Shown here piece after piece: positions 16,008 through 24,659 of a stretch of 64,000 bases of DNA; position 1 is the first letter of the stretch, and each line of letters begins with the position of its first letter. The notes beneath the pieces were generated by a model. The model saw only the letters and a list, made by a program, of their open reading frames with translations. It searched no databases and had not been told where the DNA came from. The translations under genes were made by a program, and so were the position numbers. Source of the stretch: Acinetobacter bouvetii (lineage in GTDB: Bacteria > Pseudomonadota > Gammaproteobacteria > Pseudomonadales > Moraxellaceae); assembly GCF_902753875.1 (NCBI RefSeq), contig NZ_CADDTS010000048.1, forward strand, positions 186,001-250,000. The letters run 5' to 3'.

Positions 16008-17075
16008 TTATGCTCCTTGACGACCCAACCAGCGTGCAGCACCGGCAATGATTAAAATAATCAGACCTTGAATTGCCAGTACCATTGCTGATGGAACTTG
16101 TGCAACTAACTCAAGGTTAATTCCTCCAGAGCGTAAAAAACCAAATACCAGTGCTGCAGTAAATACACCCAAGACTGAACCTCGGGCCAGTAGACCTACG
16201 ACCAGACCATCAAAACCGTAGCCTGATGAAAATCCTGATTTAAGTACCTGTTGGTCTCCTTGAAGCATCAAGCCACCAGCTAATCCGGCAAAACCACCAG
16301 AAATCGCCATCACAATCACAATGGTCGAAAATACTGGAATACCTGCGCGTTTCGATGCATGCTGGTTATGACCCACACTGCGTAAATAAAAACCAAAACG
16401 GCTATAGTGAATCACGGCATATACGATCACCGCTAAAATTAAAGCAATCACTAATCCTAAATTCAGGTTATAGCCACTATTTGCAAAAATAGCAGGAATC
16501 ATGGTGTTTTCAGGAATAGGTAAAGACTGTGGCAAAGATGCACTTGTGGTCATCGGTTGTTTTAACAGGTAATCACTTTGTACAGAGCAGTACAGCAACC
16601 ACACTGCAATGAAGGACAATAGCAATGTACTGATGACTTCATTGGTCCCCATTTTTGCTTTAAGAAATCCTGCAATTGCGCCCCAAAATGCACCAGCGAG
16701 TACGGCCCCAGCTAAAGGATATAAAAAAGCAAGTCCTGACGGTAATGCGGATGCTCCACCATATAAACATAATGCTGTGGCCATAATGCCACCAACAGCC
16801 AGTTGCCCTTCTGCGCCGATATTGGCCAGTTTAGCTTGATCAGCAAGAATAAAACCCAAGCCAATCAAGGCAAAATACAAGGCACGATTGATTGAAGAAC
16901 CAATTACATAGGGTGAACCCCAGGCACCATCCATAAATGCACTTAAAGCATCGGCAAATGACAACCCATAAGCATTGACAATACCAAAAGAAATCATGAG
17001 TGATGCCAATACTGCGACGACTAAAACCAAGACAAGTCGTACATAATTATTTTGAAAAAAAGTCTCATTTTTCAT
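16008..17075 (-). CDS. ABC transporter permease, purine/nucleoside (NupP/YufP-like)
   Basis: 355 residues from ATG at 17075 (MKNETFFQNN); the frame extends to 17129, but that part lies inside the ATPase gene. With this start the gene overlaps the ATPase stop by 11 bases, indicating translational coupling. ALIGLGFILADQAKLANIGAEGQLAVGG is the family signature of the first permease. Forms the membrane pore together with the 15078 product. Confidence 0.88.
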   Translation of the reverse strand: MKNETFFQNNYVRLVLVLVVAVLASLMISFGIVNAYGLSFADALSAFMDGAWGSPYVIGSSINRALYFALIGLGFILADQAKLANIGAEGQLAVGGIMATALCLYGGASALPSGLAFLYPLAGAVLAGAFWGAIAGFLKAKMGTNEVISTLLLSFIAVWLLYCSVQSDYLLKQPMTTSASLPQSLPIPENTMIPAIFANSGYNLNLGLVIALILAVIVYAVIHYSRFGFYLRSVGHNQHASKRAGIPVFSTIVIVMAISGGFAGLAGGLMLQGDQQVLKSGFSSGYGFDGLVVGLLARGSVLGVFTAALVFGFLRSGGINLELVAQVPSAMVLAIQGLIILIIAGAARWLGRQGA

Positions 17076-18651
17076 CTGTTTGCCCTGCCATCCACGATCC
17101 AATTTGCTCACGATTCGCCTGTTCACCACTTACTTCACCAATGATTCTCCCGCGATAAAACACCAAAATACGATCCGCCACCGCCATAAGTTCATCGAGT
17201 TCTGAAGAAATCAGTAAAACGCCTAGTCCTTGATCACGCGCTGAACGAATGTGATCGTAAATCGTCGCAACGGCGCCTACATCTAAACCACGTGTCGGTT
17301 GTGAAGCCAATAAAAAGTGCAAAGGATCAAGTGTGAGTTCTCTTGCAAATACAGCCTTTTGTTGATTCCCACCAGACAAACGCCCGAATGGGATAGATGA
17401 GGATGCTGCCCGGACATCATATTTTTGCATCAAGCTTTCTGCATCAGATTTAAGCTTTTTACGGTTGATAAAACCGAATCGGGTATATCGATCAACATGG
17501 TTGAGCAATATATTTTCCGCCAAGGTCATTGGGGTAACACAACCAGTTAAATGGCGGTCTTCAGCAATAACACCGACACCTTGTGCAGTTAATTGCTTGG
17601 GTGTAGCCAGACTGACATCCTGACCATTAATAAAGATGTGCCCGGAGCTGCGGGTTAACATGCCCGATAAAATAGAAGCCAATTCACTTTGACCATTGCC
17701 TTCAACACCAGCAATTGCAACAATTTCAGCCTTATTGACAATAAAAGTGACATTATCAAGTTTTTGAACGCCATCAGTATCGACGTAGTTCAAACCATTC
17801 ACTTGCAGAATTTCATCTTTAATATCTCTGGCATTCGGACTGCCATTACGTGAATCACGTTGCTCACGTTTTAATAACTTGATTTCATTCTGATCATCTC
17901 CACGATGAATCATGGATTTCACCAGACGAGCGATATCTTTTGTCGGTTGGTCTGAATGATCAACAATAGCCCCAGCACGCAATACAGAAACTTTTGAAGC
18001 TACTTTCTTAATTTCAGCGAGCTTGTGTGTAACCAGTAAAATACTGCAGCCACGTGCTGCTACTGCCTGACAGATTTCCAGTAATGCATCTATTTCATGC
18101 GGTAAAAGTACTGCTGTAGGCTCATCTAAAATGAGGACTTTAGGTTGTCGAATCAAACACTTAATAATTTCTACACGTTGCTTTTCGCCTACCGCCAACT
18201 CGCTGATTTGTGCATTTAAATCAATGCTAAAATTCAGCTCTTGCAATAATTTCTCAATTTCTGCCTTATATTTTTGACGATTCAAAATGCCTTGGCTGCG
18301 GCCCAGCAATAAATTATCTAAAACAGTAGTGTTTTCAATCAAGGAAAAGTGCTGATGCACCATGGCAATGCCATGGTTTAATGCATCTTTAGGACTCTTT
18401 GCAGTGAAAGGCTGGCCATGTAATAAAATTTGCCCTTCACTGGCATTGAGTGAACCAAAAATAATATTACAAAGCGTGGATTTACCTGCACCATTTTCAC
18501 CAAGTAAACAATGAATTTCTCCTTGCATGAGCTCAATTGACACATCTTTCAATGCTTGAAAAGTCCCGAATGTTTTTTTAATGTGTTGCAGAGAAAGTAC
18601 GCTTGGGTACATTTCTTCTGCAATGGTTTCAGGTTGAATCGCTTGTAACAT
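17065..18651 (-). CDS. ABC transporter ATP-binding protein, duplicated (NupO-like)
   Basis: 528 residues with two ABC domains. N-terminal domain: Walker [10 protein letters not shown], Walker B VLILDEPTAVL, H-loop THK. C-terminal domain: degenerate Walker A GVEGNGQSE and signature LSGGNQQKAV, with FLLASQPTRGLD instead of the canonical Walker B. This unequal pair is normal for sugar/nucleoside importers of this class. It energises the two permeases downstream; 2 bases separate its start from the stop of the binding protein gene. Confidence 0.9.
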   Translation of the reverse strand: MLQAIQPETIAEEMYPSVLSLQHIKKTFGTFQALKDVSIELMQGEIHCLLGENGAGKSTLCNIIFGSLNASEGQILLHGQPFTAKSPKDALNHGIAMVHQHFSLIENTTVLDNLLLGRSQGILNRQKYKAEIEKLLQELNFSIDLNAQISELAVGEKQRVEIIKCLIRQPKVLILDEPTAVLLPHEIDALLEICQAVAARGCSILLVTHKLAEIKKVASKVSVLRAGAIVDHSDQPTKDIARLVKSMIHRGDDQNEIKLLKREQRDSRNGSPNARDIKDEILQVNGLNYVDTDGVQKLDNVTFIVNKAEIVAIAGVEGNGQSELASILSGMLTRSSGHIFINGQDVSLATPKQLTAQGVGVIAEDRHLTGCVTPMTLAENILLNHVDRYTRFGFINRKKLKSDAESLMQKYDVRAASSSIPFGRLSGGNQQKAVFARELTLDPLHFLLASQPTRGLDVGAVATIYDHIRSARDQGLGVLLISSELDELMAVADRILVFYRGRIIGEVSGEQANREQIGSWMAGQTDEK

Positions 18652-18653
18652 AA

Positions 18654-19664
18654 TTAACCTTCCGCTACTTTAATTTTGCCATCCAACAAATCTTTTTTAA
18701 TTTGTTCAATTTTGGCATTTTGCTCAGGTGTACCATTACAGATCTTGAAGTTTGAAGATTTGTCGCCCATACCTAAACCAAACGGTTTATAGCCTGCTTG
18801 CCATGTGCCCTTGTTTAGTTCCTCAATGGCATATTGCACTTGATAGCCAACGCCAGTGGTACTGTATGCCAGATACAATGGATTCTTTTCATCACAGCGG
18901 TTGAAATAAGCGCCTACAATATGTGTCCCTTTTTCTTTAGCTGCTTGCTCAACACCTTTTATGCCTAAATTGATCAGGTAAGCATGAATATCCGCACCTT
19001 GTGAAATGGCTGCCAGCGTTGCTTCCTGAGCTTTGGTTACATTTTCAAAATCACCGGTATAACTGGTAATGACCTTCACTTTCGGGTTGATATATTTGGC
19101 ACCGTTGGCATATTCATTCCCTGCATTCACGATTGCTGGAATTTCCATCCCTCCGACATAACTGACCACACCCGATTTGGTTAACATGGCAGCTGCAGCA
19201 CCTGCTACAAAGTAGATTTCGGCTTGTTTAACGTCATAACCCGCTACGTTGCTTGGCATATCTGGTTCTTGGTTTCCGCCAATAATCACAAATTTCACAT
19301 TTGGAAATTTTTTAGCCACTTTAAATACGGAAGCCTGAGTTTGGCCGCCTACACCAATGACCATCTGGTTTTTTGAAGCCAAAGTGGTTAGTGCCTGATC
19401 CATATCTGCATAGTTGATATTTTCAATTACTTGGGTTTTTAATTTTTCACCAAATTCTTTCTCTGCTTCTTTAATTCCGTCAAAACCTGAACTCATCCAG
19501 CCTTTATCGGTTTTAGAACCAGGAATCAATATCCCGACTTTCATTGCCTCTGCAGGAGCCACTGTGCCTGATGCAGCTTCCGGTTTGTTTTCACAACCGG
19601 CCAAGCCAGTTAAAGTTGAAAATGCAACCATTGTTGCCAGCATTTTAGATTTGAAAGTACCCAT
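18654..19664 (-). CDS. BMP-family substrate-binding lipoprotein
   Basis: 336 residues from ATG at 19664 (MGTFKSKML), chosen over the ATG at 19676 because GGTGAT lies 4-9 bases before it. A lipoprotein signal peptide ends at LTGLAGC, so the protein is anchored to the membrane in the periplasm. KVGILIPGSKTDKGWMSSGFDGIKEAEK and the later GVEQAAKEKGTHIVGA are BMP/Med features. First gene of the operon binding protein - ATPase - permease - permease - tetR - amidohydrolase. Confidence 0.88.
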   Translation of the reverse strand: MGTFKSKMLATMVAFSTLTGLAGCENKPEAASGTVAPAEAMKVGILIPGSKTDKGWMSSGFDGIKEAEKEFGEKLKTQVIENINYADMDQALTTLASKNQMVIGVGGQTQASVFKVAKKFPNVKFVIIGGNQEPDMPSNVAGYDVKQAEIYFVAGAAAAMLTKSGVVSYVGGMEIPAIVNAGNEYANGAKYINPKVKVITSYTGDFENVTKAQEATLAAISQGADIHAYLINLGIKGVEQAAKEKGTHIVGAYFNRCDEKNPLYLAYSTTGVGYQVQYAIEELNKGTWQAGYKPFGLGMGDKSSNFKICNGTPEQNAKIEQIKKDLLDGKIKVAEG

Positions 19665-19684
19665 ATTAATCACCATAGTTGTTA

Positions 19685-19724
19685 GTAAGTATTTACTTAC
19701 TTACATGAAGCAATCTATATGCCA
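19685..19724 (-). promoter_or_regulatory. Sigma-54-type promoter with TetR operator copy 2 at its start point
   Basis: On the minus strand TGGCATATAGATTGC (19724-19710) has the invariant GG and GC ten bases apart, as in the consensus TGGCAC-N5-TTGCW. The predicted start, 12 bases on, is about 19698, inside GTAAGTATTTACTTAC (19685-19700). Repression by blocking the start site is the simple reading. The element drives the BMP transporter operon. Confidence 0.6.
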
Positions 19725-19750
19725 ATATTGATTTAATAGGTAATAAATAA

Positions 19751-19778
19751 AAAAATTACACCATAAGGTGTAATTTTT
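19751..19778. terminator. Rho-independent terminator
   Basis: AAAAATTACACC (19751-19762), loop ATAA, GGTGTAATTTTT (19767-19778): 12-bp arms ending in T runs on both strands, placed after the minus-strand hydrolase gene's neighbour region between 19676 and 19805. It ends or insulates transcription between the two minus-strand units. Confidence 0.65.
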
Positions 19779-19804
19779 TAAGGTTGGAAATCATTAACAT
19801 TTCA

Positions 19805-21406
19805 CTAAAAGCCTAATGCAATACCATCACTACGTGGATCATGTGCGCCATACAATCCATCCTGTGTTATTTGAATCACCCCAGGTTGCCCTGCCAAGGG
19901 ACTTTGTGCATCAATAATGTCTATTTCATGCCCCATTTGGGTGAGTTTTTGTACGATATCGGCTCCAATATCATTTTCAAGTTTTAAGGTGTCTTGGCTA
20001 TTTGAAAATGTTTTTCCCAATAAAAATCTTGGCTTGGCTAAAGCTTCATAAGGTAAATTCTGATAATCAATCAAGCGCGTCAAAATAGTTGCCAACGTTT
20101 GGGGCTGACCATCTGCACCTTGCGTACCATAAAGCAAAAATGGTTGATTATTCTTTAGATAAATCCCAGGGTTTAAAGTATGGAAAGGACGTTTGAACGG
20201 GGCTAAACTATTTGGATGCTTTTGATTTAAGGAAAAGGATGCCCCGCGATTATGCCATAGGACTCCGGTATCGCCAGCCATGACACCACTGCCCCAGTCA
20301 TAATAAATGGTTTGCAACATGCTGACACAGTTACCATAACTATCTACTACACCGATATAGACGGTATCGCCATGCTGATAAATTTCATTCCATTCAAGCG
20401 CATTATTTAATGAAATATTTTTACTTTTCTCCTTCAGGTAATTTTCATTAAGTAATTTTTCAATATCAAAGTGATAAAAATCTGGGTCAGCCACATATTG
20501 GTTGCGGTCAAGAAAAGCCTGTTTAATTGCTTCTACGATAAGATGGTAATACGCAGCACTATTTTCTGCTGCAATATGATTCAGTGGGAACTGTTCTAAA
20601 ATTCCCATGATTTGTAAAGTTGTCACGCCTTGGGTCGGTGGCTGTAATCCACATAACACGCCATCACGATATAGAGTCTTTAAAGGCTGTTCAATTCTTG
20701 CATGCGTGCGTTTTAAGTCATTCGGACTAATTGTTGAACCTAATTGTTGCAAACCCTCGACCAGACGTGTTGCAAGTTCTCCTTCATAGAATGAACGCGC
20801 CCCATATTGTGCCAAATGTTCTAATGTTTGCCCGAGTTGTATTTGTTTGAACCGTTCACCCGCTAAAAACGGTTTCTGCTGATTGCTGAATACAGCTTGA
20901 AAACCAGGCCAGTCATTCATCTCCTGTGCACGATATTGGTACCAATATGATTGGGATTGTGTCAATTCAATGCCGTTATATGCTGCATCTAGAGCAGGTT
21001 GAAGCAGTTCCTGCCATGCAAAATGATTGCCCCAATTGGATGCAGAAAATTCGTAGGCCTTGCCCCATGTATCGACGGTGCAGGCTGTTGTAATAGCCGA
21101 ATTAATTCCTCTGGTAGGAATTTTATCTTTAAAATTATTTAATTTTTCAAAAGCTTGCCCTATACCAGAGATCGTATGGACATCACCATCTTTATTGCTT
21201 AATACCATAAATGCATCTCCACCCAAGCCATTGAAATGTGGATATGTGACACTCAGCATGGAAGCAATCGCAATGGCCGCCTCAATGGCATTGCCGCCCT
21301 GTTTCAAAATTTTTAAACCTTCTGCACTCGCAGCAGTATGCGGGCTTGTCACCATAGCGGATGTAGCAAATGTACTTTTTGTATTGATATGTTGGAACAT
21401 CGTCAT
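19805..21406 (-). CDS. Gamma-glutamyltransferase-family Ntn hydrolase (possible oxamate-amidohydrolase type)
   Basis: 533 residues, no signal peptide, so cytoplasmic, unlike true periplasmic Ggt. The early MVTSPHTAASAEGLKILKQGGNAIEAAIA and GLGGDAFMV motifs and the late TLNPGIYLKNNQPFLLYGTQGADGQPQT are family marks. The autocleavage nucleophile is probably Thr348 in HGDTVYIGVVD. HpxW, the oxamate amidohydrolase of Klebsiella purine clusters, is a cytoplasmic member of the same family, and the surroundings (two further amide hydrolases) fit a similar job; this is inference. Divergent from the isochorismatase-like gene over a shared operator. Confidence 0.8.
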   Translation of the reverse strand: MTMFQHINTKSTFATSAMVTSPHTAASAEGLKILKQGGNAIEAAIAIASMLSVTYPHFNGLGGDAFMVLSNKDGDVHTISGIGQAFEKLNNFKDKIPTRGINSAITTACTVDTWGKAYEFSASNWGNHFAWQELLQPALDAAYNGIELTQSQSYWYQYRAQEMNDWPGFQAVFSNQQKPFLAGERFKQIQLGQTLEHLAQYGARSFYEGELATRLVEGLQQLGSTISPNDLKRTHARIEQPLKTLYRDGVLCGLQPPTQGVTTLQIMGILEQFPLNHIAAENSAAYYHLIVEAIKQAFLDRNQYVADPDFYHFDIEKLLNENYLKEKSKNISLNNALEWNEIYQHGDTVYIGVVDSYGNCVSMLQTIYYDWGSGVMAGDTGVLWHNRGASFSLNQKHPNSLAPFKRPFHTLNPGIYLKNNQPFLLYGTQGADGQPQTLATILTRLIDYQNLPYEALAKPRFLLGKTFSNSQDTLKLENDIGADIVQKLTQMGHEIDIIDAQSPLAGQPGVIQITQDGLYGAHDPRSDGIALGF

Positions 21407-21438
21407 AATGCTATCGCTACCTTATTCCGAAATTTAAT

Positions 21439-21491
21439 TGGCATCTTAATTGCTTAAAGTAAGTAATTACTTACTTGCAACAACAATGCCA
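21439..21491. promoter_or_regulatory. Two face-to-face sigma-54-type promoters over TetR operator copy 3
   Basis: Plus strand: TGGCATCTTAATTGC (21439-21453). Minus strand: TGGCATTGTTGTTGC (21491-21477). Both have GG and GC ten bases apart, and both predict a start at about 21465. The perfect 20-bp palindrome AAGTAAGTAATTACTTACTT (21457-21476) is centred on that point. The two promoters serve the divergent genes at 21538 and 21406, and a regulator on the palindrome would cover both starts. Confidence 0.65.
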
Positions 21492-21537
21492 AATTTGCCC
21501 GAATCATGATTCGGAGCTGACAATAAGGTGATCTAAT

Positions 21538-22332
21538 ATGACTCAATATCAAAACCATTCTAATGCTATTGGTACTTATGCACATACTGCGTGGCATGCG
21601 TCACCAACAACTGTGTCTATGCTTGAAGCAACAAAGCCTGTAGTTCCGGTAAAAATTGATACCCAGCCACAACATGTCATTACGGATTTAAATAAAACAG
21701 CCATCATTATTGTGGATATGCAAAATGATTTTTGCACAGAAAAAGGATGGGTCGACCATATTGGGGGAAATTACGCAATAGACCGCCAACCAATTGCCCC
21801 CTTGCAACAGCTTTTACCTACCCTACGCGCTCATGATGTCCCTGTCATTTGGGTAAATTGGGGCAACCGTGCCGATTTAGCCAATACGCCAGCCAATCAA
21901 CATCATCTTTATAAACCTACAGGTCAAGGTATTGGTTTGGGTGAAGCTTTACCTGAGCATGGCTCCCATGTTTTGGAAAAAGATTCCTGGGCAGCAGCAA
22001 TTGTGGATGAATTAGCCCCTGAAGCCAGTGATATTTTGGTTGATAAATATCGGATTTCAGGTTTTTGGGATACAGAGCTGGACAGTATTTTAAGAAATTT
22101 AGGCATTAAAACCATTTTGTTTGCTGGTGTGAATACAGATCAATGTGTTTTGCATACTTTGACAGATGCCAATTTTCTCGGATATGGCTGCATTATGTTG
22201 AAAGATTGCTGTGCAACCAGTTCACCTGATTTTTGTACTGAAGCAACCATTTGGAATGTTAAAAAATGCTTTGGCTTTGTCTGTGATTCTACCGATGTAC
22301 TCAGCAGCATTCAGAATATAGCTGGTGAATAG
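21538..22332 (+). CDS. Isochorismatase-like cysteine hydrolase
   Basis: 264 residues, cytoplasmic. The catalytic triad of the family is visible: Asp60 (IIIVDMQNDF), Lys170 (LVDKYRISGF) and Cys203 (GVNTDQCVLHT). Members include RutB ureidoacrylate hydrolase, biuret and triuret hydrolases and N-carbamoylsarcosine amidase, all acting on C-N bonds of carbamoyl-type compounds; which one applies cannot be told. AAGGTG precedes the ATG. It is followed by an amidase after 3 bases, a pair seen in pathways that strip nitrogen from ureido compounds. Confidence 0.85.
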   Translation: MTQYQNHSNAIGTYAHTAWHASPTTVSMLEATKPVVPVKIDTQPQHVITDLNKTAIIIVDMQNDFCTEKGWVDHIGGNYAIDRQPIAPLQQLLPTLRAHDVPVIWVNWGNRADLANTPANQHHLYKPTGQGIGLGEALPEHGSHVLEKDSWAAAIVDELAPEASDILVDKYRISGFWDTELDSILRNLGIKTILFAGVNTDQCVLHTLTDANFLGYGCIMLKDCCATSSPDFCTEATIWNVKKCFGFVCDSTDVLSSIQNIAGE

Positions 22333-22335
22333 GTT

Positions 22336-23505
22336 ATGAATAGTCCTTTTATTGAACCACAGCTTGCTTTCCAGCAATTTTCAACTGGCGCACTTTCACA
22401 TTTAAGCTTTGCCATTAAAGATCTGATTGATGTCAAAGACTATGTCACAGGAGGTGGGAACCCCACCTGGAAAAATACACATGAACCATCGCAGCAACAT
22501 GCACCCTGTGTGCAATTACTGCTTAATGCAGGTGCAACTTTTAAAGGTAAAACCATTACTGATGAACTTGCCTATAGTTTAGAAGGTCGCAACCATTTCT
22601 TTGGTACACCGCTAAACCCTAAATGGCCCGAAGCTATGCCGGGAGGTTCATCCAGTGGTTCGGCATCTGCAGTAGCTCTACAACAGGTCGATTTTTCACT
22701 AGGTACAGATACTGGTGGATCTGTACGTGTACCTGCTGCTTTTTGTGGCATTTGGGGTATACGTCCAACTCATAATGCCATTTCACTTACAGGTGTCCTT
22801 CCTTTTGCCAGTAGCTTTGATACTGTGGGCTGGTTTGCCCATGACATTGATACTTTTATTGAAGTCGCAAAAGTGCTTTTACCTGAAGATAAAACCTCAC
22901 TCAATCTGAATTCTACACTCATTGGTGTCGCAGAAGCTTTTGATTATCGTCAACAAAATGCTCCTAACCAAGCAGCAGAATTAATGAATTTTGCTAAAAA
23001 AATGGGCATGCATAAACTGCAACAGATCATTCAATATCCTGTGCAGGACTGGCTAGCCTGTTATCAATACTTGCAAGATGCCTCTATCAAGGAAAATTTA
23101 GGGCCGTGGATTGAAAAATATTCACCTGAATTTGGCCCGCTAATGCAAGGTAATTTTCAAAGAGTGATGGAAAATGATGGTCGTGACAGCGCTAAATATG
23201 CAGCACTACAGGCAGAAATTTCACAACAACTGGATGATTTGCTCAGTCAACATATACTCATTTTACCCACTACACCAATGGCGTTATTAAACAAAGATAT
23301 AGACTCCACAAGCTTAGCTTTATTTTATCAGCAAGCCTTAACAGTCAATGCCATAGCGGGTCTGGCTGGATTACCGCAAGTCACTATCCCTGTTAAAAAT
23401 ACACAAGATTATCCGATTGCCCTGTCCATTATTGGTCCTAAGCATTCTGACCTACAACTTATACAACTTGCCAAAACATTATTTCATCTCGCACAAGATG
23501 CATAA
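22336..23505 (+). CDS. Amidase-signature family hydrolase
   Basis: 389 residues, shorter than the usual 450-500 but with the full active site: Lys28 (FAIKD), cis-Ser105 in MPGGSSSGSAS and the nucleophile Ser129 in GTDTGGSVRVPAAFCG. It hydrolyses an amide or carbamoyl bond in the cytoplasm; allophanate-hydrolase and AtzE-type enzymes belong here. It follows the isochorismatase-like gene by 3 bases and precedes a transporter by 11, clearly one operon. Confidence 0.88.
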   Translation: MNSPFIEPQLAFQQFSTGALSHLSFAIKDLIDVKDYVTGGGNPTWKNTHEPSQQHAPCVQLLLNAGATFKGKTITDELAYSLEGRNHFFGTPLNPKWPEAMPGGSSSGSASAVALQQVDFSLGTDTGGSVRVPAAFCGIWGIRPTHNAISLTGVLPFASSFDTVGWFAHDIDTFIEVAKVLLPEDKTSLNLNSTLIGVAEAFDYRQQNAPNQAAELMNFAKKMGMHKLQQIIQYPVQDWLACYQYLQDASIKENLGPWIEKYSPEFGPLMQGNFQRVMENDGRDSAKYAALQAEISQQLDDLLSQHILILPTTPMALLNKDIDSTSLALFYQQALTVNAIAGLAGLPQVTIPVKNTQDYPIALSIIGPKHSDLQLIQLAKTLFHLAQDA

Positions 23506-23516
23506 GGATTAAACTT

Positions 23517-24509
23517 ATGATTCGGCCCAAATATTTACCTGATAACTTTAGTTTAATGATTATCAGTATGGTGATTCTTGCGAGCTTTTTGCCTATTCAA
23601 GGTCATGCTGCACAAATTTTTAGCCATTTGACTGATGCTGCAATTGCACTGTTATTTTTTTTGCATGGTACCAAGTTATCTAGAGAAGTAGTGATTCAGG
23701 GTATTAAACATTGGCGATTGCATTTGGTCATTTTTTTGGCGACCTTTGCCTTGTTCCCTGTTTTGGGCTTATTACTCAAACCTGTGATTGAGCCATTTCT
23801 CAATGCCCAGCTTTATCTGGGTATATTATATATTTGCTTATTACCATCCACCGTACAATCTTCTATTGCCTTTACCTCTATTGCTAAAGGCAATGTCCCT
23901 GCGGCTTTGTGTAGTGCATCGGCCTCTAATATTTTAGGGATGTTTATTACGCCATTTTTAGTCAGCTTGCTGATTACTAAAAACATGGACAGTACATCAT
24001 TGATATCTGGAAGTTCCATTCTGAATATTGTGCTGTTACTGTTGGTGCCGTTTATTTTGGGGCAATTATTACGTCCGAAAATATTTCCAATCATCAAACA
24101 GCATCTTTCTTTGGTCAAAGTTGTTGATCAGGGTTCCATTTTAATGGTGGTTTACTCCGCATTCAGTGCAGCTATTGTTGAAGGAATTTGGCATCAAGTA
24201 TCCATTTCAATGTTGCTGAATCTGGTCATGATCTGCGGATTCTTACTCGCCATTGTAATGTTATTATTACATTTCACAGCACCTAAATTAGGCTTTAGCC
24301 GCGAAGATGCCATTACGATTTTATTCTGCGGTTCGAAAAAAACATTAGCCAGTGGTATTCCTATGGCAAAAATTATTTTTGCAGGCCAACCCTTTGGTCT
24401 GATTATTTTGCCCTTGATGCTATTTCATCAAATCCAGCTGATTGTTTGTGGGATTTTAGCGAGCCATTTTGCTAAAAATGCAGAAGCATATTCCGAAAAA
24501 TTAGGCTGA
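23517..24509 (+). CDS. SBF-like (YfeH-type) bile acid:sodium symporter family transporter
   Basis: 330 residues, about ten membrane helices. FFLHGTKLSREVVIQGIKHWRLH and the late FCGSKKTLASGIPMAKIIF with a final QIQLIVCG helix are typical of the YfeH branch. Last gene of the isochorismatase - amidase - transporter operon; it may import the operon's substrate or export a product. A second family member lies at 12110, but the two are from different branches. Confidence 0.85.
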   Translation: MIRPKYLPDNFSLMIISMVILASFLPIQGHAAQIFSHLTDAAIALLFFLHGTKLSREVVIQGIKHWRLHLVIFLATFALFPVLGLLLKPVIEPFLNAQLYLGILYICLLPSTVQSSIAFTSIAKGNVPAALCSASASNILGMFITPFLVSLLITKNMDSTSLISGSSILNIVLLLLVPFILGQLLRPKIFPIIKQHLSLVKVVDQGSILMVVYSAFSAAIVEGIWHQVSISMLLNLVMICGFLLAIVMLLLHFTAPKLGFSREDAITILFCGSKKTLASGIPMAKIIFAGQPFGLIILPLMLFHQIQLIVCGILASHFAKNAEAYSEKLG

Positions 24510-24521
24510 TATTTTTATGCT

Positions 24522-24586
24522 ATGAACTGTATCCAATTATCCAACCATTGCAGGAATGGCTTTGCCAGATAATAGATACAGTTCAT
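24522..24586. repeat. Long inverted repeat between convergent genes
   Basis: ATGAACTGTATC (24522-24533) pairs perfectly with GATACAGTTCAT (24575-24586), and inside them ATTATC with GATAAT, so about 18 of 20 bases can pair around a roughly 26-base loop. It lies between the convergent symporter and SDR genes. It may be a terminator, though T runs are lacking, or a protein-binding or mobile palindrome. Confidence 0.45.
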
Positions 24587-24659
24587 CATTCATGTTGACT
24601 AAAAGTAGTCTCTGAATACTTTCAGTCATATGGATCGGATGGAAAGCTAGATCACACCA

